A stretch of 8,687 nt of DNA from JBDRAU01 sp043823315 (lineage in GTDB: Bacteria; Patescibacteriota; UBA1384; DTJR01). The notes under the pieces are model-generated. The model was not told the origin of the DNA. It worked only from the letters and a program-made list of their open reading frames with translations, and ran no database searches. The stretch lies in assembly GCA_043823315.1 (NCBI GenBank), contig JBDRAU010000063.1:1-8687 (forward strand), in the 5' to 3' direction. A program made the position numbers and the translations under genes. Each line of letters starts with the position of its first letter. Position 1 is the stretch's first letter. Of the stretch, positions 6,488 to 8,687 are shown one piece after another.

Positions 6488-6523
6488 GCCCCAAAGGGGG
6501 ACCCTTCGGGTTTGCCGTGGGGC
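6488..6523. repeat. twin-hairpin intergenic element upstream of the small GC-rich gene
   Basis: Two adjacent triloop hairpins, CCCC-aaa-GGGG (6489-6499) and ACCC-ttc-GGGT (6501-6511), lie inside a possible outer stem GCCCC (6488-6492) with GGGGC (6519-6523). The outer stem competes with the first hairpin. The architecture resembles the repeat at 5406-5459. The right half is repeated at 7023-7052. Confidence 0.55.
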
Positions 6524-6533
6524 TAATCTTGAC
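6504..6533 (+). repeat. 30-bp direct repeat, left copy
   Basis: The 30 bases from CTTCGGGTTTGCCG to the TTGAC of the downstream promoter match 7023-7052 at 28 of 30 positions; the differences are at 6519 and 6529. The repeat includes most of the -35 box used by the 94-aa gene. The copies are 519 bases apart and bracket that gene. Confidence 0.85.
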
Positions 6534-6557
6534 TTTTATGAGTAAATGTGCTACACT
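6529..6557 (+). promoter_or_regulatory. strong promoter of the 94-aa gene
   Basis: TTGACT (6529-6534), a 17-base spacer and TACACT (6552-6557) preceded by TGC (extended -10) form the best sigma70-type promoter in the window. The start should be near 6564, giving a leader of about 70 bases. The -35 lies at the right end of the repeated element. Confidence 0.7.
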
Positions 6558-6572
6558 ATGCTGTTTGTGGGT

Positions 6573-6600
6573 AGCGTTATTGGTGATTTATCAATACGCT
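6573..6600 (+). promoter_or_regulatory. hairpin in the 5' leader of the 94-aa gene
   Basis: AGCGTTATTG (6573-6582) pairs with CAATACGCT (6592-6600) with a single bulged T, loop about nine bases, inside the predicted leader and 20 bases before the AAGGAG site. It could stabilise the mRNA or act in regulation. No known riboswitch class is recognised. Confidence 0.45.
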
Positions 6601-6633
6601 GTTCAGAAGCCAATACCCTGAAGGAGTATGATC

Positions 6634-6918
6634 ATGGCTACGGATCAGGACCAAGCCGCTATGGATGCGGCACAGCGAGCAATGGATGATGAGGACGGCG
6701 GTCAGCCTGACATCATCTATCACCGCAACGTGGATGACGTCGTCGAGATCACGACCGTCAACATCGTCACCGGTGACGGTGGCGACCAGAAGTTCAAGGA
6801 TTTGATCGAGCAGGGCTGGATCTGCATGCGCATCCAGACCGAGCGGACGACCTGCGGGATCTATAACTACGGCCACATCGTCCGTGCTTACCTGGTCAAG
6901 ACCAAGGCTGATGAGTAG
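6634..6918 (+). CDS. 94-aa GC-rich small protein of unknown function, DUF4177-like layout
   Basis: The ATG at 6634 is chosen over 6628 because AAGGAG (6621-6626) is seven bases away from it but only one base from the other. The protein has an acidic N-terminus rich in D, Q and A (1-25), then strands around VDDVVEITTVNIV, a helix DQKFKDLIEQGW, and a final beta pair ending RAYLVKTK. The helix ending in GW, then two strands, resembles the L-x2-L-x2-GWE layout of DUF4177-type small proteins, but the match is only structural and by eye. No membrane segment, signal peptide or catalytic motif is seen. By my count the gene is 162/285 GC (57%), with codons ending mostly in C or G, unlike its neighbours. 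It has its own strong promoter, leader hairpin and terminator and is flanked by direct repeats. Recent transfer or codon selection for high expression are both possible. Confidence 0.8.
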   Translation: MATDQDQAAMDAAQRAMDDEDGGQPDIIYHRNVDDVVEITTVNIVTGDGGDQKFKDLIEQGWICMRIQTERTTCGIYNYGHIVRAYLVKTKADE

Positions 6919-6923
6919 GCCAC

Positions 6924-6937
6924 CTGACCAGGGTCAG
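6924..6937 (+). other. small inverted repeat after the 94-aa ORF
   Basis: CTGACC (6924-6929) and GGTCAG (6932-6937) form a short stem five bases after the stop codon and just ahead of the larger terminator hairpin. It has no T-tract of its own and may protect the 3' end. Confidence 0.35.
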
Positions 6938-6943
6938 CAACAA

Positions 6944-6977
6944 AAGGGACCGCACCGGAATATCCGGGCGGTCCCTT
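6944..6977. terminator. strong, probably bidirectional intrinsic terminator
   Basis: AAGGGACCGC (6944-6953) pairs perfectly with GCGGTCCCTT (6968-6977); after a single bulged A the stem continues CCGGA (6955-6959) with TCCGG (6963-6967), closing a three-base loop. It lies 25 bases after the 94-aa stop. On the plus strand the tail is TTCGCATTTC, only modestly T-rich. On the minus strand the stem is followed by TTTTGTTG, so it can also end the Nudix transcript coming from the right. Confidence 0.8.
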
Positions 6978-7022
6978 CGCATTTCTAAACACTAATGCAA
7001 AAAGTTTTAACATTGCTCAACA

Positions 7023-7052
7023 CTTCGGGTTTGCCGTAGGGCTAATATTGAC
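7023..7052 (+). repeat. 30-bp direct repeat, right copy
   Basis: It matches 6504-6533 at 28 of 30 positions and continues into a consensus TTGACA (7048-7053), but no -10 box lies at the usual distance and no plus-strand gene follows. It therefore looks like a duplicated fragment of the left element rather than a working promoter. It sits ten bases beyond the Nudix stop codon. Confidence 0.85.
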
Positions 7053-7061
7053 ATTTCATTT

Positions 7062-7571
7062 CTAAACTAAATCTCCGATTTCCATAAGTTCGCTGATGAA
7101 CGAAGGACTGAAGTCATCAGGCTTTCCACTCATGTGTTTTTTGAGTTTGTCGATTTTTATATATTTAAGTTCCAGAAGCTCGTCGGACAGGACTGGCTTT
7201 TCGTCCGTAGCTCCTGCGAAAACGCCGGTAAAATAGCGAACATGTTTTCCGTTTTCAATTACGTCATTAAACAACTTCTTTATAAATTTTAATTTGCATT
7301 CTATTCCAATTTCTTCTAAAACTTCGCGCTTGATAGCTTCTTCATAAGATTCTCCCGCATCCACATTGCCGCAGGTTGCAAGATCGAGTCTATTTGGCCA
7401 GCTTCTTTTTTTTGGCGATCTCTTAACGACAATAAGTTCCCCTTTTTTGTTTTTTATAAATGCCACCACGTTTCTGGAGATCAACTCTTTTGCAAATTTT
7501 TCCTCTTTGGTCGCTTGACCGACTACATTGTCGTTTTCATCAACTATATCTATCTGGTGGTTTTCATCCAT
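7062..7571 (-). CDS. Nudix hydrolase, related to the IPP isomerase/YfcD-like group
   Basis: Nudix enzymes cleave nucleoside diphosphates linked to another moiety, using magnesium. The exact match to G-x5-E-x7-RE-U-x-EE-x-G-U is GNVDAGESYEEAIKREVLEEIGI, at residues 68-90 counted from the ATG. The preceding ATC gives an ATCGN context similar to the catalytic-cysteine region SVCGH of isopentenyl-diphosphate isomerases, and the opening IDIVDENDNVVGQATKEE is typical of the IDI/YfcD-like Nudix proteins. The substrate cannot be assigned, and true IDI activity is doubtful because the full Nudix box is intact. Start: ATG at 7571 (169 aa) has GGGG five bases upstream; a GTG at 7577 would add two residues. 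The gene is single and divergent from the nuclease gene. The terminator at 6944-6977 can end its transcript. Confidence 0.92.
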   Translation of the reverse strand: MDENHQIDIVDENDNVVGQATKEEKFAKELISRNVVAFIKNKKGELIVVKRSPKKRSWPNRLDLATCGNVDAGESYEEAIKREVLEEIGIECKLKFIKKLFNDVIENGKHVRYFTGVFAGATDEKPVLSDELLELKYIKIDKLKKHMSGKPDDFSPSFISELMEIGDLV

Positions 7572-7606
7572 TTTCACCCCAATTATTAACTTCTTAACCT
7601 AACTCC

Positions 7607-7634
7607 ATTATAAGAAGACTATTTTAAAAATCAA
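7607..7634 (-). promoter_or_regulatory. promoter of the Nudix gene
   Basis: Read on the minus strand, TTGATT (7634-7629), a 16-base spacer and TATAAT (7612-7607) place the start near 7600, about 29 bases before the ATG at 7571. Confidence 0.6.
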
Positions 7635-7644
7635 ATCGGAAACA

Positions 7645-7678
7645 AACCCTCCACTTCCGGAGTGGAAGAGGCGGGGTT
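7645..7678. promoter_or_regulatory. imperfect palindrome between divergent promoters
   Basis: CCACT (7651-7655) pairs with AGTGG (7661-7665) around loop TCCGG, and AACCC (7645-7649) with GGGTT (7674-7678), with unpaired AAGAGGCG between the right arms. It lies between the minus-strand -35 box and the plus-strand extended -10. It could be an operator or simply another intergenic hairpin; no regulator is identified. Confidence 0.4.
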
Positions 7679-7698
7679 GGTATAGAGCGGATTGGGTG

Positions 7699-7707
7699 TG
7701 CTAAAAT
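7699..7707 (+). promoter_or_regulatory. extended -10 promoter giving a predicted leaderless mRNA for the nuclease gene
   Basis: TGCTAAAAT is an extended -10; with 7707 as -7, +1 falls at 7714, the A of the ATG. There is no Shine-Dalgarno sequence. The 18 bases 7699-7716 match 5573-5590 at 14 positions. Confidence 0.6.
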
Positions 7708-7713
7708 TTTAAT

Positions 7714-8433
7714 ATGGGAGAGAAAATTGTGCTCGTTGGGGTTTTAAAAAGTCAGAAAGATCTTAATATTTTGCTTAGAGACAATTGGTACAGAATTCCT
7801 CTTGCAAACACACCCAAGCGGAAGTTCGACTATATTGCTTTTTATCAACCGCTTCAATTTGGGAAAAGGGGAAAATCTATTCACTACTACGCAAAGGTTC
7901 TCTCGCTAAAAAGAAAAAAACGGCTTGAATTACTGCCGGAGGAAAAGGATCATCCTAAATCACGGGATATTTATATCAAAATAAATCTTGGTAAGATTAT
8001 TCCTCTTTCGCGTCCGATCAAAAACATTATTCCGCGGCGGATCAATTTTGGCTTTACGAGCTTTGATCGGTTGATGACGGCAAAAGACATTCTTGAACTT
8101 TACAGTATTGCCCCGACGGAACAGATTATCGAGAAGGGTTTAAAGAAAGAGGGGATCAAACCAAAAGCTCAATTTTACGTGCTCGCAAGTAAGAAAAAAA
8201 GATACCGGCTCGACTTTGCGATTTTTTGTAAAGATGGAAAAATTGCCATCGAGTGCGACAACAAAAAAGCCCACAATATAAAGTCCCAGCAGAAGAAAGA
8301 CCAAGCTAAGGACAAGATTCTTAAAGCCCTTGGCTGGAAAATAATGCGGTTTAGCGAAGATGAGATTCTCTTTGAACTTACGGGATGTATAGAGAAAATT
8401 CAAAAACAGATTCATCTTCTGGGAGGACAGTAG
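7714..8433 (+). CDS. protein with C-terminal DUF559/Vsr-like PD-(D/E)XK nuclease domain
   Basis: The 239-aa protein has two parts. The C-terminal part (about 133-235) fits the Vsr/DUF559 endonuclease fold. A helix with E136 or E140 comes first, then YRLDFAI (164-170, D167) and KIAIECDNKKAH (176-187, E180, D182 and H187). A D-x2-KD-x-ILKALGW-x-IMRFSEDEI block (196-218) matches the family's closing D..R...L...GW.v.Rf...ei pattern. The family's usual DG after the E-x motif is DN here. The N-terminal part (1-130) is not assigned. It has a WYRIPL segment, YIAFYQ, YYAKV and RLELLPEE-DHP motifs and ends FTSFDRLMTAKDILELY; I recall similar blocks in other bacterial proteins and suspect a PUA/EVE-like beta domain. 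Roles could be restriction, repair or selfish DNA. The -10 placement predicts leaderless translation from 7714. Enolase follows 99 bases later. Confidence 0.85.
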   Translation: MGEKIVLVGVLKSQKDLNILLRDNWYRIPLANTPKRKFDYIAFYQPLQFGKRGKSIHYYAKVLSLKRKKRLELLPEEKDHPKSRDIYIKINLGKIIPLSRPIKNIIPRRINFGFTSFDRLMTAKDILELYSIAPTEQIIEKGLKKEGIKPKAQFYVLASKKKRYRLDFAIFCKDGKIAIECDNKKAHNIKSQQKKDQAKDKILKALGWKIMRFSEDEILFELTGCIEKIQKQIHLLGGQ

Positions 8434-8496
8434 CTAGGGTGTATGCTGTTTCAAATTGTTTCCAAGATTTTTTCACTAGCCAACATGACCTAAATC

Positions 8497-8505
8497 TGTT
8501 ATTTT
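8497..8505 (+). promoter_or_regulatory. possible extended -10 of enolase
   Basis: TGTTATTTT has a TG extension and four of six matches to TATAAT; it predicts a start near 8512 and a leader of about 21 bases containing the AGGTGGGGT ribosome site (8524-8532). No clear -35 is seen. Confidence 0.35.
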
Positions 8506-8532
8506 AGTTATGTTGAGTAAAACAGGTGGGGT

Positions 8533-8687
8533 ATGAAGATAAAAAACATTTTCGCTCGCGAGGTGCTTGACTCAAGAGGCAATCCGACCGTTGAGGCCGA
8601 GGTAACCCTCGAGGATGATTCTTGTGGTAAATTTTCTGTTCCTTCCGGAGCTTCCACGGGAAAATACGAAGCGGTAGAGCTTCGCGA
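8533..8687 (+). CDS. eno: enolase, 5' part (runs off the window)
   Basis: Enolase interconverts 2-phosphoglycerate and phosphoenolpyruvate in cytoplasmic glycolysis, using magnesium. The first 51 full codons read MKIKNIFAREVLDSRGNPTV, then EAEVTLEDDS and SVPSGASTGKYEAVELR. The AREVLDSRGNPTVE block and the SGASTGKYEA-ELR active-site loop are diagnostic of the family. AGGTGGGGT lies directly before the ATG, with at most a few bases of spacing to the purine-rich core. The remaining roughly 380 codons lie beyond the right edge. Confidence 0.98.
   Translation, partial: MKIKNIFAREVLDSRGNPTVEAEVTLEDDSCGKFSVPSGASTGKYEAVELR

Noticed and set aside
6382..6621. 79-aa plus-strand open frame after the tRNA
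   Set aside because: It runs through a hairpin, the twin-hairpin repeat, the promoter and the leader of the 94-aa gene; it is better explained as non-coding.
6577..6876. 99-aa minus-strand open frame
   Set aside because: A GC-rich shadow of the 94-aa gene, which has the promoter, SD and terminator on the plus strand.
7048..7053. Perfect TTGACA as a promoter
   Set aside because: No -10 box lies 16-18 bases downstream and the only neighbouring gene is on the other strand; it is explained by the direct repeat.
7204..7211. TCCGTAGC shared with the tRNA 5' end (6302-6309) and the hairpin at 6398-6405, as a possible homing-site series
   Set aside because: Eight bases are too short, and this copy is inside the Nudix coding region; chance cannot be excluded.
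1..8687. UGA-as-glycine genetic code and CRISPR arrays
   Set aside because: TGA ends two conserved genes at the expected place (1768-1770 and 2159-2161), and no regularly spaced repeats are present.

Overview
The window looks like part of a small-genome bacterial chromosome, probably from the Candidate Phyla Radiation (Patescibacteria). The grounds are a lamin-tail-domain surface protein next to tsaE, a drastically shortened TsaB-like protein, compact and overlapping envelope genes, a free-standing LAGLIDADG gene beside a tRNA, and intergenic hairpins of a type I associate with CPR assemblies. This assignment is inference. TGA is used as a normal stop, so the UGA-to-glycine code of Gracilibacteria and Absconditabacteria does not apply. 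Most genes are AT-rich; one small gene (6634-6918) is about 57% GC by my count.

Layout. Positions 1-5400 hold a same-strand run: a secreted, membrane-anchored protein with two lamin-tail domains (64-1770), tsaE (1748-2161), a minimal TsaB-like protein (2158-2427), a LytR-CpsA-Psr envelope enzyme (2461-3843), a 193-aa polytopic membrane protein (3833-4414) and a membrane-anchored parvulin-type foldase (4426-5400). The first three overlap. A new promoter sits just before the LCP gene, and the next genes overlap it or follow closely. The theme is cell envelope plus t6A tRNA modification.

Positions 5401-7061 form an accessory island. Two tandem palindromic intergenic repeats come first, then a LAGLIDADG homing endonuclease gene whose last four codons and stop lie inside tRNA-Asp(GTC). 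Next come a hairpin with a T-rich tail, a second twin-hairpin repeat, and a self-contained GC-rich unit (strong promoter, leader hairpin, SD, 94-aa ORF, terminator). A 30-bp direct repeat with 28/30 identity flanks that unit.

Positions 7062-7713 carry a minus-strand Nudix hydrolase and a divergent promoter region with an imperfect palindrome. Positions 7714-8433 encode a protein with an unassigned N-terminal domain and a C-terminal DUF559/Vsr-like PD-(D/E)XK nuclease domain. The window ends in the first 51 codons of enolase (8533 onward).

Two accessory genes (5588 and 7714) have an extended -10 box placed so that transcription should begin at the A of the ATG, predicting leaderless mRNAs. 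The housekeeping genes mostly have Shine-Dalgarno sequences.
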